A DNA stretch of 64,000 nucleotides. It comes from Actinernus sp. WN-2022 (Eukaryota; Cnidaria; Anthozoa; Actiniaria; Actinernidae). This document shows positions 1 to 12,997 of this stretch, one piece after another. Each line of letters starts with the position of its first letter. Within the stretch, counting starts at the first letter, position 1. The notes beneath the pieces were generated by a model. It saw only the letters and a program-made list of their open reading frames with translations. It was not told the DNA's origin and did no database searches. Made by a program: the position numbers and the translations under genes. Location: NCBI GenBank assembly GCA_030867875.1, contig JAOWCC010000936.1:75921032-75985031 (forward strand), in the 5' to 3' direction.

Positions 1-453
1 ATATTAACACAGACTGAAATGGATTGTAGTTGTAGCTGAAAGTCTGGTGAATTGATTTGTTTTTGTTGTCAAAACTTTAGGACAAATATTTATACTTATT
101 AATGGTCTGTGCAAATCAATTTGTTTACCACCACAGAATGATACATGTATGTAGGACGAAAGCAACAATTGGCTGACTTCTGGTTGATGAGCGACATGAC
201 TGAAACAGTGTTGCACCTACTGTATGCATGCACTATTGAAACAAGGCAGCCCGCATTAAAACTTTGGCCACTAGCTTATAAGTGTTTTTTTTCTTCTATT
301 TCTTCTTTTTCATTTTTGGTTCATTTCAGCTTGTAAAAATAATGTATTAATCATATAATATTATAGTGTTTGTGCTCGTATCAGAACAATGACAGCCCAA
401 CCATTAAGACGTTAGAAAAACATCAATGTGCTACATGTATTAGAAAACGTTAC

Positions 454-955
454 CCTGGCTTCCATGGAAGGAAGGCTCTGACTCTCAACTGGAGGGGCCT
501 GGAATTCTGAAATGGTGGAATTTAAATTGATGAGAAAAGTGTATTAATCAGTCTAGTATGTTGTTCAAGCACTTACTGCTCTCTTAAACTACTGGACACT
601 ACAATGTTAATACCTGGAAAATAATCGGTAGTTCTAACCAGTTTTCTCCTACAAAGAGATAATGCGATTTTATCATTACTTTTGCGTCAGATTGTAGGTT
701 GAAGGAAAATGACCTAGGTTAAAAAAATGACCTGTTGTTAATTTTGACCTGTAACATATATAAATATTGTAATATTTTTATACACTGCTTTTCTGGAAAA
801 CAGTGTTGTATTAGACTGACAGAACTACCGTGTTGAAATAAAATATTTACTTACTGGTACTTACTTACTTACTAACAAAACCTCAATTGAAAAAAGAAGA
901 ACTTACGCCTTGGATGATTATTATATTCACCAATGGGAGGTGTTGGTTCCATATC
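454..955 (-). CDS. Array exon pair, unit 1 (leftmost)
   Basis: Exon e1 is 907-955: acceptor ATCAGCAG, DMEPTPPIGEYNNHPR, then C|GTAAGT. Exon e2 is 454-506: acceptor CCATTTCAG, AA, then FQAPPVESQSLPSMEAR, then the donor GTAACG. The gene must continue to the left of the window, since no stop codon or last exon is seen. Confidence 0.57.
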
Positions 956-1460
956 CTGCTGATTACATGCAATAACTTATATTAGTATACACCTATTGCA
1001 ATGAAGGTTGTCCCAGAAAATAACAAGCAACATTAACACAGACTCAAATGGTTGTGGTCATGCATAGCTAAAGTCTGCATGGTGAATTCATTTGTTTTCA
1101 TTGTCAAAACTTTAGGACAAAATATTTATAATTATTAATGGTCAGACTGCGCAAATCCATATTTTTACCACCACAGAATGATAATTTATGTAGGACGAAG
1201 GCAACAATTGGCTGACTTCTGGTTGATGAGCGACATGCCTGAAACAGTACTGCACCTCACACCGCGGCAAAACATCATGCACATGAATATTTCCTATTTC
1301 TTGTCGGTACACGGCCGCCCCCAGTTTCCCGTGAAAACTGAAGCACATACAGGTGATTTTAAAAGTATCCATTTGTAAACTGTTTTGTCAAAAAAAAAAT
1401 ACTTAAAAGATCAGTCTAAGACTTTAACAGGTTGAAGTTTTCTTAATTTGAACAAATTAC

Positions 1461-1550
1461 CACCTCCCATGACAATTGGTCAAGATAATAATGATTGTCT
1501 TGGATCAATACAATCTTGACCAGTGTCATGGGACGTGTTGGTTCCATATC
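1461..1550 (-). other. Exon-like segment e1' of the array
   Basis: A paralogue of e1 sits in each long unit before module A: 1,461-1,550, 3,089-3,178, 4,717-4,806, 6,349-6,438, 7,980-8,069 and 9,611-9,700, plus three changed copies near 11.9, 13.5 and 15.2 kb. In the first six it is open for 30 codons, starts DMEPTRPMTLVKIVLIQDNH, and could end at GTG|GTAATT with phase 0-0. Most of it is an inverted repeat (CCATGACA...TTGGTCAAGAT against ATCTTGACCA...TGTCATGG). In the three right-hand copies one extra G shifts the frame and gives a stop. It may be an exon, an optional exon, or a decayed e1 copy. Confidence 0.35.
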
Positions 1551-2084
1551 CTGCTGATTACATGCAATAATTTATATTAGTATACACCTATTGCAATGAA
1601 GGTTGTCCCAGAAAATGGAAAACGACAAGCGATATTAACACAGACTGAAATGGATTGTAGTTGTAGCTGAAAGTCTGGTGAATTGATTTGTTTTTGTTGT
1701 CAAAACTTTAGGACAAATATTTATACTTATTAATGGTCTGTGCAAATCAATTTGTTTACCACCACAGAATGATACATGTATGTAGGACGAAAGCAACAAT
1801 TGGCTGACTTCTGGTTGATGAGCGACATGACTGAAACAGTGTTGCACCTACTGTATGCATGCACTATTGAAACAAGGCAGCCCGCATTAAAACTTTGGCC
1901 ACTAGCTTATAAGTGTTTTTTTTCTTCTATTTCTTCTTTTTCATTTTTGGTTCATTTCAGCTTGTAAAAATAATGTAGTAATCATATAATATTATAGTGT
2001 TTGTGCTCGTATCAGAACGATGACAGCCCAACCATTAAGACGTTAGAAAAACATCAATGTGCTACATGTATTAGAAAACGTTAC

Positions 2085-2583
2085 CCTGGCTTCCATGGAA
2101 GGAAGGCTCTGACTCTCAACTGGAGGGGCCTGGAATTCTGAAATGGTGGAATTTAAATTGATGAGAAAAGTGTATTAATCAGTCTATGTTGTTCAAGCAC
2201 TTACTGCTCTCTTAAACTACTGGACACTACAATGTTAATACCTGGAAAATAATCGGTAGTTCTAACCAGTTTTCTCCTACAAAGAGATAATGCGATTTTA
2301 TCATTACTTTTGCGTCAGATTGTAGGTTGAAGGAAAATGACCTAGGTTAAAAAAATGACCTGTTGTTAATTTTGACCTGTAACATATATAAATATTGTAA
2401 TATTTTTATACACTGCTTTTCTGGAAAACAGTGTTGTATTAGACTGACAGAACTACCGTGTTGAAATAAAATATTTACTTACTGGTACTTACTTACTTAC
2501 TAACAAAACCTCAATTGAAAAAAGAAGAACTTACGCCTTGGATGATTATTATATTCACCAATGGGAGGTGTTGGTTCCATATC
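2085..2583 (-). CDS. Array exon pair, unit 2
   Basis: Exon e1 is 2,535-2,583 and e2 is 2,085-2,137. Both have the common sequence, with intact acceptors and donors. Confidence 0.57.
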
Positions 2584-3712
2584 CTGCTGATTACATGCAA
2601 TAACTTATATTAGTATACACCTATTGCAATGAAGGTTGTCCCAGAAAATAACAAGCAACATTAACACAGACTCAAATGGTTGTGGTCATGCATAGCTAAA
2701 GTCTGCATGGTGAATTCATTTGTTTTCATTGTCAAAACTTTAGGACAAAATATTTATAATTATTAATGGTCAGACTGCGCAAATCCATATTTTTACCACC
2801 ACAGAATGATAATTTATGTAGGACGAAGGCAACAATTGGCTGACTTCTGGTTGATGAGCGACATGCCTGAAACAGTACTGCACCTCACACCGCGGCAAAA
2901 CATCATGCACATGAATATTTCCTATTTCTTGTCGGTACACGGCCGCCCCCAGTTTCCCGTGAAAACTGAAGCACATACAGGTGATTTTAAAAGTATCCAT
3001 TTGTAAACTGTTTTGTCAAAAAAAAAATACTTAAAAGATCAGTCTAAGACTTTAACAGGTTGAAGTTTTCTTAATTTGAACAAATTACCACCTCCCATGA
3101 CAATTGGTCAAGATAATAATGATTGTCTTGGATCAATACAATCTTGACCAGTGTCATGGGACGTGTTGGTTCCATATCCTGCTGATTACATGCAATAATT
3201 TATATTAGTATACACCTATTGCAATGAAGGTTGTCCCAGAAAATGGAAAACGACAAGCGATATTAACACAGACTGAAATGGATTGTAGTTGTAGCTGAAA
3301 GTCTGGTGAATTGATTTGTTTTTGTTGTCAAAACTTTAGGACAAATATTTATACTTATTAATGGTCTGTGCAAATCAATTTGTTTACCACCACAGAATGA
3401 TACATGTATGTAGGACGAAAGCAACAATTGGCTGACTTCTGGTTGATGAGCGACATGACTGAAACAGTGTTGCACCTACTGTATGCATGCACTATTGAAA
3501 CAAGGCAGCCCGCATTAAAACTTTGGCCACTAGCTTATAAGTGTTTTTTTTCTTCTATTTCTTCTTTTTCATTTTTGGTTCATTTCAGCTTGTAAAAATA
3601 ATGTATTAATCATATAATATTATAGTGTTTGTGCTCGTATCAGAACGATGACAGCCCAACCATTAAGACGTTAGAATTACATCAATGTGCTACATGTATT
3701 AGAAAACGTTAC

Positions 3713-4211
3713 CCTGGCTTCCATGGAAGGAAGGCTCTGACTCTCAACTGGAGGGGCCTGGAATTCTGAAATGGTGGAATTTAAATTGATGAGAAAAGTG
3801 TATTAATCAGTCTATGTTGTTCAAGCACTTACTGCTCTCTTAAACTACTGGACACTACAATGTTAATACCTGGAAAATAATCGGTAGTTCTAACCAGTTT
3901 TCTCCTACAAAGAGATAATGCGATTTTATCATTACTTTTGCGTCAGATTGTAGGTTGAAGGAAAATGACCTAGGTTAAAAAAATGACCTGTTGTTAATTT
4001 TGACCTGTAACATATATAAATATTGTAATATTTTTATACACTGCTTTTCTGGAAAACAGTGTTGTATTAGACTGACAGAACTACCGTGTTGAAATAAAAT
4101 ATTTACTTACTGGTACTTACTTACTTACTAACAAAACCTCAATTGAAAAAAGAAGAACTTACGCCTTGGATGATTATTATATTCACCAATGGGAGGTGTT
4201 GGTTCCATATC
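3713..4211 (-). CDS. Array exon pair, unit 3
   Basis: Exon e1 is 4,163-4,211 and e2 is 3,713-3,765. Both have the common sequence, with intact acceptors and donors. Confidence 0.57.
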
Positions 4212-5344
4212 CTGCTGATTACATGCAATAACTTATATTAGTATACACCTATTGCAATGAAGGTTGTCCCAGAAAATAACAAGCAACATTAACACAGACT
4301 CAAATGGTTGTGGTCATGCATAGCTAAAGTCTGCATGGTGAATTCATTTGTTTTCATTGTCAAAACTTTAGGACAAAATATTTATAATTATTAATGGTCA
4401 GACTGCGCAAATCCATATTTTTACCACCACAGAATGATAATTTATGTAGGACGAAGGCAACAATTGGCTGACTTCTGGTTGATGAGCGACATGCCTGAAA
4501 CAGTACTGCACCTCACACCGCGGCAAAACATCATGCACATGAATATTTCCTATTTCTTGTCGGTACACGGCCGCCCCCAGTTTCCCGTGAAAACTGAAGC
4601 ACATACAGGTGATTTTAAAAGTATCCATTTGTAAACTGTTTTGTCAAAAAAAAAATACTTAAAAGATCAGTCTAAGACTTTAACAGGTTGAAGTTTTCTT
4701 AATTTGAACAAATTACCACCTCCCATGACAATTGGTCAAGATAATAATGATTGTCTTGGATCAATACAATCTTGACCAGTGTCATGGGACGTGTTGGTTC
4801 CATATCCTGCTGATTACATGCAATAATTTATATTAGTATACACCTATTGCAATGAAGGTTGTCCCAGAAAATGGAAAACGACAAGCGATATTAACACAGA
4901 CTGAAATGGATTGTAGTTGTAGCTGAAAGTCTGGTGAATTGATTTGTTTTTGTTGTCAAAACTTTAGGACAAATATTTATACTTATTAATGGTCTGTGCA
5001 AATCAATTTGTTTACCACCACAGAATGATACATGTATGTAGGACGAAAGCAACAATTGGCTGACTTCTGGTTGATGAGCGACATGACTGAAACAGTGTTG
5101 CACCTACTGTATGCATGCACTATTGAAACAAGGCAGCCCGCATTAAAACTTTGGCCACTAGCTTATAAGACAGTGTTTTTTTTCTTCTATTTCTTCTTTT
5201 TCATTTTTGGTTCATTTCAGCTTGTAAAAATAATGTATTAATCATATAATATTATAGTGTTTGTGCTCGTATCAGAACAATGACAGCCCAACCATTAAGA
5301 CGTTAGAAAAACATCAATGTGCTACATGTATTAGAAAACGTTAC

Positions 5345-5843
5345 CCTGGCTTCCATGGAAGGAAGGCTCTGACTCTCAACTGGAGGGGCCTGTAATTCTG
5401 AAATGGTGGAATTTAAATTGATGAGAAAAGTGTATTAATCAGTCTATGTTGTTCAAGCACTTACTGCTCTCTTAAACTACTGGACACTACAATGTTAATA
5501 CCTGGAAAATAATTGGTAGTTCTAACCAGTTTTCTCCTACAAAGAGATAATGCGATTTTATCATTACTTTTGCGTCAGATTGTAGGTTGAAGGAAAATGA
5601 CCTAGGTTAAAAAAATGACCTGTTGTTAATTTTGACCTGTAACATATATAAATATTGTAATATTTTTATACACTGCTTTTCTGGAAAACAGTGTTGTATT
5701 AGACTGACAGAACTACCGTGTTGAAATAAAATATTTACTTACTGGTACTTAATTACTTACTAACAAAACCTCAATTGAAAAAAGAAGAACTTACGCCTTG
5801 GATGATTATTATATTCACCAATGGGAGGTGTTGGTTCCATATC
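5345..5843 (-). CDS. Array exon pair, unit 4
   Basis: Exon e1 is 5,795-5,843 and e2 is 5,345-5,397. One base change in e2 turns the first Phe codon to Leu (LQAPPVESQSLPSMEAR). The reading frame and splice sites are unchanged. Confidence 0.56.
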
Positions 5844-6972
5844 CTGCTGATTACATGCAATAACTTATATTAGTATACACCTATTGCAATGAAGGTTGTC
5901 CCAGAAAATAACAAGCAACATTAACACAGACTCAAATGGTTGTGGTCATGCATAGCTAAAGTCTGCATGGTGAATTCATTTGTTTTCATTGTCAAAACTT
6001 TAGGACAAAATATTTATAATTATTAATGGTCAGACTGCGCAAATCCATATTTTTACCACCACAGAATGATAATTTATGTAGGACGAAGGCAACAATTGGC
6101 TGACTTCTGGTTGATGAGCGACATGCCTGAAACAGTACTGCACCTCACACCGCGGCAAAACATCATGCACATGAATATTTCCTATTTCTTGTCGGTACAC
6201 GGCCGCCCCCAGTTTCCCGTGAAAACTGAAGCACATACAGGTGATTTTAAAAGTATCCATTTGTAAACTGTTTTGTCAAAAAATAAATACTTAAAAGATC
6301 AGTCTAAGACTTTAACAGGTTGAAGTTTTCTTAATTTGAACAAATTACCACCTCCCATGACAATTGGTCAAGATAATAATGATTGTCTTGGATCAATACA
6401 ATCTTGACCAGTGTCATGGGACGTGTTGGTTCCATATCCTGCTGATTACATGCAATAATTTATATTAGTATACACCTATTGCAATGAAGGTTGTCCCAGA
6501 AAATGGAAAACGACAAGCGATATTAACACAGACTGAAATGGATTGTAGTTGTAGCTGAAAGTCTGGTGAATTGATTTGTTTTTGTTGTCAAAACTTTAGG
6601 ACAAATATTTATACTTATTAATGGTCTGTGCAAATCAATTTTTTTACCACCACAGAATGATACATGTATGTAGGACGAAAGCAACAATTGGCTGACTTCT
6701 GGTTGATGAGCGACATGACTGAAACAGTGTTGCACCTACTGTATGCATGCACTATTGAAACAAGGCAGCCCGCATTAAAACTTTGGCCACTAGCTTATAA
6801 GTGTGTTTTTTCTTCTATTTCTTCTTTTTCATTTTTGGTTCATTTCAGCTTGTAAAAATAATGTATTAATCATATAATATTATAGTGTTTGTGCTCGTAT
6901 CAGAACAATGACAGCCCAACCATTAAGACGTTAGAAAAACATCAATGTGCTACATGTATTAGAAAACGTTAC

Positions 6973-7474
6973 CCTGGCTTCCATGGAAGGAAGGCTCTGA
7001 CTCTCAACTGGAGGGGCCTGGAATTCTGAAATGGTGGAATTTAAATTGATGAGAAAAGTGTATTAATCAGTCTAGTATGTTGTTCAAGCACTTACTGCTC
7101 TCTTAAACTACTGGACACTACAATGTTAATACCTGGAAAATAATCGGTAGTTCTAACCAGTTTTCTCCTACAAAGAGATAATGCGATTTTATCATTACTT
7201 TTGCGTCAGATTGTAGGTTGAAGGAAAATGACCTAGGTTAAAAAAATGACCTGTTGTTAATTTTGACCTGTAACATATATAAATATTGTAATATTTTTAT
7301 ACACTGCTTTTCTGGAAAACAGTGTTGTATTAGACTGACAGAACTACCGTGTTGAAATAAAATATTTACTTACTGGTACTTACTTACTTACTAACAAAAC
7401 CTCAATTGAAAAAAGAAGAACTTACGCCTTGGATGATTATTATATTCACCAATGGGAGGTGTTGGTTCCATATC
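6973..7474 (-). CDS. Array exon pair, unit 5
   Basis: Exon e1 is 7,426-7,474 and e2 is 6,973-7,025. Both have the common sequence and intact splice sites, adding 34 codons in frame. Confidence 0.57.
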
Positions 7475-8603
7475 CTGCTGATTACATGCAATAACTTATA
7501 TTAGTATACACCTATTGCAATGAAGGTTGTCCCAGAAAATAACAAGCAACATTAACACAGACTCAAATGGTTGTGGTCATGCATAGCTAAAGTCTGCATG
7601 GTGAATTCATTTGTTTTCATTGTCAAAACTTTAGGACAAAATATTTATAATTATTAATGGTCAGACTGCGCAAATCCATATTTTTACCACCACAGAATGA
7701 TAATTTATGTAGGACGAAGGCAACAATTGGCTGACTTCTGGTTGATGAGCGACATGCCTGAAACAGTACTGCACCTCACACCGCGGCAAAACATCATGCA
7801 CATGAATATTTCCTATTTCTTGTCGGTACACGGCCGCCCCCAGTCTCCCGTGAAAACTGAAGCACATACAGGTGATTTTAAAAGTATCCATTTGTAAACT
7901 GTTTTGTCAAAAAATAAATACTTAAAAGATCAGTCTAAGACTTTAACAGGTTGAAGTTTTCTTAATTTGAACAAATTACCACCTCCCATGACAATTGGTC
8001 AAGATAATAATGATTGTCTTGGATCAATACAATCTTGACCAGTGTCATGGGACGTGTTGGTTCCATATCCTGCTGATTACATGCAATAATTTATATTAGT
8101 ATACACCTATTGCAATGAAGGTTGTCCCAGAAAATGGAAAACGACAAGCGATATTAACACAGACTGAAATGGATTGTAGTTGTAGCTGAAAGTCTGGTGA
8201 ATTGATTTGTTTTTGTTGTCAAAACTTTAGGACAAATATTTATACTTATTAATGGTCTGTGCAAATCAATTTGTTTACCACCACAGAATGATACATGTAT
8301 GTAGGACGAAAGCAACAATTGGCTGACTTCTGGTTGATGAGCGACATGACTGAAACAGTGTTGCACCTACTGTATGCATGCACTATTGAAACAAGGCAGC
8401 CCGCATTAAAACTTTGGCCACTAGCTTATAAGTGTTTTTTTTCTTCTATTTCTTCTTTTTCATTTTTGGTTCATTTCAGCTTGTAAAAATAATGTATTAA
8501 TCATATAATATTATAGTGTTTGTGCTCGTATCAGAACAATGACAGCCCAACCATTAAGACGTTAGAAAAACATCAATGTGCTACATGTATTAGAAAACGT
8601 TAC

Positions 8604-9105
8604 CCTGGCTTCCATGGAAGGAAGGCTCTGACTCTCAACTGGAGGGGCCTGGAATTCTGAAATGGTGGAATTTAAATTGATGAGAAAAGTGTATTAATCA
8701 GTCTAGTATGTTGTTCAAGCACTTACTGCTCTCTTAAACTACTGGACACTACAATGTTAATACCTGGAAAATAATCGGTAGTTCTAACCAGTTTTCTCCT
8801 ACAAAGAGATAATGCGATTTTATCATTACTTTTGCGTCAGATTGTAGGTTGAAGGAAAATGACCTAGGTTAAAAAATTGACCTGTTGTTAATTTTGACCT
8901 GTAACATATATAAATATTGTAATATTTTTATACACTGCTTTTCTGGAAAACAGTGTTGTATTAGACTGACAGAACTACCGTGTTGAAATAAAATATTTAC
9001 TTACTGGTACTTACTTACTTACTAACAAAACCTCAATTGAAAAAAGAAGAACTTACGCCTTGGATGATTATTATATTCACCAATGGGAGGTGTTGGTTCC
9101 ATATC
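8604..9105 (-). CDS. Array exon pair, unit 6
   Basis: Exon e1 is 9,057-9,105 (DMEPTPPIGEYNNHPR) and e2 is 8,604-8,656 (FQAPPVESQSLPSMEAR). A TACTAATA-type branch point lies about 30 nt before the e1 acceptor (ATCAGCAG). Confidence 0.57.
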
Positions 9106-10234
9106 CTGCTGATTACATGCAATAACTTATATTAGTATACACCTATTGCAATGAAGGTTGTCCCAGAAAATAACAAGCAACATTAACACAGACTCAAATG
9201 GTTGTGGTCATGCATAGCTAAAGTCTGCATGGTGAATTCATTTGTTTTCATTGTCAAAACTTTAGGACAAAATATTTATAATTATTAATGGTCAGACTGC
9301 GCAAATCCATATTTTTACCACCACAGAATGATAATTTATGTAGGACGAAGGCAACAATTGGCTGACTTCTGGTTGATGAGCGACATGCCTGAAACAGTAC
9401 TGCACCTCACACCGCGGCAAAACATCATGCACATGAATATTTCCTATTTCTTGTCGGTACACGGCCGCCCCCAGTTTCCCGTGAAAACTGAAGCACATAC
9501 AGGTGATTTTAAAAGTATCCATTTGTAAACTGTTTTGTCAAAAAAATAATACTTAAAAGATCAGTCTAAGACTTTAACAGGTTGAAGTTTTCTTAATTTG
9601 AACAAATTACCACCTCCCATGACAATTGGTCAAGATAATAATGATTGTCTTGGATCAATACAATCTTGACCAGTGTCATGCGACGTGTTGGTTCCATATC
9701 CTGCTGATTACATGCAATAATTTATATTAGTATACACCTATTGCAATGAAGGTTGTCCCAGAAAATGGAAAACGACAAGCGATATTAACACAGACTGAAA
9801 TGGATTGTAGTTGTAGCTGAAAGTCTGGTGAATTGATTTGTTTTTGTTGTCAAAACTTTAGGACAAATATTTATACTTATTAATGGTCTGTGCAAATCAA
9901 TTTGTTTACCACCACAGAATGATACATGTATGTAGGACGAAAGCAACAATTGGCTGACTTCTGGTTGATGAGCGACATGACTGAAACAGTGTTGCACCTA
10001 CTGTATGCATGCACTATTGAAACAAGGCAGCCCGCATTAAAACTTTGGCCACTAGCTTATAAGTGTTTTTTTTCTTCTATTTCTTCTTTTTCATTTTTGG
10101 TTCATTTCAGCTTGTAAAAATAATGTATTAATCATATAATATTATAGTGTTTGTGCTCGTATCAGAACAATGACAGCCCAACCATTAAGACGTTAGAAAA
10201 ACATCAATGTGCTACATGTATTAGAAAACGTTAC

Positions 10235-10321
10235 CCTGGCTTCCATGGAAGGAAGGCTCTGACTCTCAACTGGAGGGGCCTGGAATTTGACCAGTGTCAT
10301 GGGACGTGTTGGTTCCATATC
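10235..10321 (-). CDS. Fused array exon, short unit 7
   Basis: In the 621-bp unit a deletion has joined the start of an e1-like exon directly to e2. The acceptor of e2 (TTTCAG) is lost, but the joined exon is 87 nt, exactly 29 codons, phase 0 at both ends: DMEPTRPMTLVK followed without a break by FQAPPVESQSLPSMEAR and the donor AGG|GTAACG. A deletion that removed about 1 kb yet kept this frame is independent support for the exon and phase assignments. Confidence 0.55.
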
Positions 10322-10862
10322 CTGCTGATTACATGCAATAATTTATATTAGTATACACCTATTGCAATGAAGGTTGTCCCAGAAAATGGAAAACAACAAG
10401 CGATATTAACACAGACTGAAATGGATTGTAGTTGTAGCTGAAAGTCTGGTGAATTGATTTGTTTTTGTTGTCAAAACTTTAGGACAAATATTTATACTTA
10501 TTAATGGTCTGTGCAAATCAATTTTTTTACCACCACAGAATGATACATGTACATGTATGTAGGACGAAAGCAACAATTGGCTGACTTCTGGTTGATGAGC
10601 GACATGACTGAAACAGTGTTGCACCTACTGTATGCATGCACTATTGAAACAAGGCAGCCCGCATTAAAACTTTGGCCACTAGCTTATAAGTGTTTTTTTT
10701 TCTTCTATTTCTTCTTTTTCATTTTTGGTTCATTTCAGCTTGTAAAAATAATGTATTAATCATATAATATTATAGTGTTTGTGCTCGTATCAGAACAATG
10801 ACAGCCCAACCATTAAGACGTTAGAAAAACATCAATGTGCTACATGTATTAGAAAACGTTAC

Positions 10863-11364
10863 CCTGGCTTCCATGGAAGGAAGGCTCTGACTCTCAACTG
10901 GAGGGGCCTGGAATTCTGAAATGGTGGAATTTAAATTGATGAGAAAAGTGTATTAATCAGTCTAGTATGTTGTTCAAGCACTTACTGCTCTCTTAAACTA
11001 CTGGACACTACAATGTTAATACCTGGAAAATAATCGGTAGTTCTAACCAGTTTTCTCCTACAAAGAGATAATGCGATTTTATCATTACTTTTGCGTCAGA
11101 TTGTAGGTTGAAGGAAAATGACCTAGGTTAAAAAAATGACCTGTTGTTAATTTTGACCTGTAACATATATAAATATTGTAATATTTTTATACACTGCTTT
11201 TCTGGAAAACAGTGTTGTATTAGACTGACAGAACTACCGTGTTGAAATAAAATATTTACTTACTGGTACTTACTTACTTACTAACAAAACCTCAATTGAA
11301 AAAAGAAGAACTTACGCCTTGGATGATTATTATATTCACCAATGGGAGGTGTTGGTTCCATATC
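10863..11364 (-). CDS. Array exon pair, unit 8
   Basis: Exon e1 is 11,316-11,364 and reads DMEPTPPIGEYNNHPR, the common form. Exon e2 is 10,863-10,915 and reads FQAPPVESQSLPSMEAR. Splice sites are as in the other units. A CAA codon across the junction supplies the Gln between them. Confidence 0.57.
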
Positions 11365-12498
11365 CTGCTGATTACATGCAATAACTTATATTAGTATACA
11401 CCTATTGCAATGAAGGTTGTCCCAGAAAATAACAAGCAACATTAACACAGACTCAAATGGTTGTGGTCATGCATAGCTAAAGTCTGCATGGTGAATTCAT
11501 TTGTTTTCATTGTCAAAACTTTAGGACAAAATATTTATAATTATTAATGGTCAGACTGCGCAAATCGATATTTTTACCACCACAGAATGATAATTTATGT
11601 AGGACGAAGGCAACAATTGGCTGACTTCTGGTTGATGAGCGACATGCCTGAAACAGTACTGCACCTCACACCGCGGCAAAACATCATGCACATGAATATT
11701 TCCTATTTCTTGTCGGTACACGGCCGCCCCCAGTTTCCCGTGAAAACTGAAGCACATACAGGTGATTTTAAAAGTATCCATTTGTAAACTGTTTTGTCAA
11801 AAAAAAAATACTTAAAAGATCAGTCTAAGACTTTAACAGGTTGAAGTTTTCTTAATTTAAACAAATTACCACCTCCCATGACACTTGGTCAATATAATAA
11901 TGATTGTCTTGAATCAGTACAATCTTGACCAGGTGTCATGGGACGTGTTGGTTCCATATCCTGCTGATTACATGCAATAATTTATATTAGTATACACCTA
12001 TTGCAATGAAGGTTGTCCCAGAAAATGGAAAACGACAAGCGATATTAACACAGACTGAAATGGATTGTACAATGTAGTTGTAGCTGAAAGTCTGGTGAAT
12101 TGATTTGTTTTTGTTGTCAAAACTTTAGGACAAATATTTATACTTATTAATGGTCTGTGCAAATCATTTTTTTTACCACCACAGAATGATACATGTATGT
12201 AGGACGAAAGCAACAATTGGCTGACTTCTGGTTGATGAGCGACATGACTGAAACAGTGTTGCACCTACTGTATGCATGCACTATTGAAACAAGGCAGCCC
12301 GCATTAAAACTTTGGCCACTAGCTAGTGTTTTTTTTCTTCTATTTCTTCTTTTTCATTTTTTGGTTCATTTCAGCTTGTAAAAATAATGTATTAATCATA
12401 TAATATTATAGTGTTTGTGCTCGTATCAGAACAATGACAGCCCAACCATTAAGACGTTAGAAAAACATCAATGTGCTACATGTATTAGAAAACGTTAC

Positions 12499-12997
12499 CC
12501 TGGCTTCCATGGAAGGAAGGCTCTGACTCTCAACTGGAGGGGCCTGGAATTCTGAAATGATGGAATTTAAATTGATGAGAAAAGTGTATTAATCAGTCTA
12601 TGTTGTTCAAGCACTTACTGCTCTCTTAAACTACTGGACACTACAATGTTAATACCTGGAAAATAATCGGTAGTTCTAACCAGTTTTCTCCTACAAAGAG
12701 ATAATGCGATTTTATCATTACTTTTGCGTCAGATTGTAGGTTGAAGGAAAATGACCTAGGTTAAAAAAATGACCTGTTGTTAATTTTGACCTGTAACAGT
12801 CATATATAAATATTGTAATATTTTTATACACTGCTTTTCTGGAAAACAGTGTTGTATTAGACTGATAGAACTACCGTGTTGAAATAAAATATTTACTTAC
12901 TGGTACTTACTTACTAACAAAACCTCAATTGAAAAAAGAAGAACTTACGCCTTGGATCATGATTATCTTCACGAATGGGAGGTGTTGGTTCCATATC
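12499..12997 (-). CDS. Array exon pair, unit 9
   Basis: Exon e1 is 12,949-12,997 (DMEPTPPIREDNHDPR) and e2 is 12,499-12,551. The acceptor of e2 is TCATTTCAG in this unit (CCATTTCAG elsewhere), still a good site. The e1 variant is shared with unit 10, so these two right-hand units form a subfamily. Confidence 0.55.

Noticed and set aside
140..216. A possible additional array exon after TTTCAG (SCRSSTRSQPIVAFVLH)
   Set aside because: A good acceptor is present in modules A and B, but the downstream donor-like GGTAAA falls in different phases in the two modules (one-base length difference). Not supported as coding.
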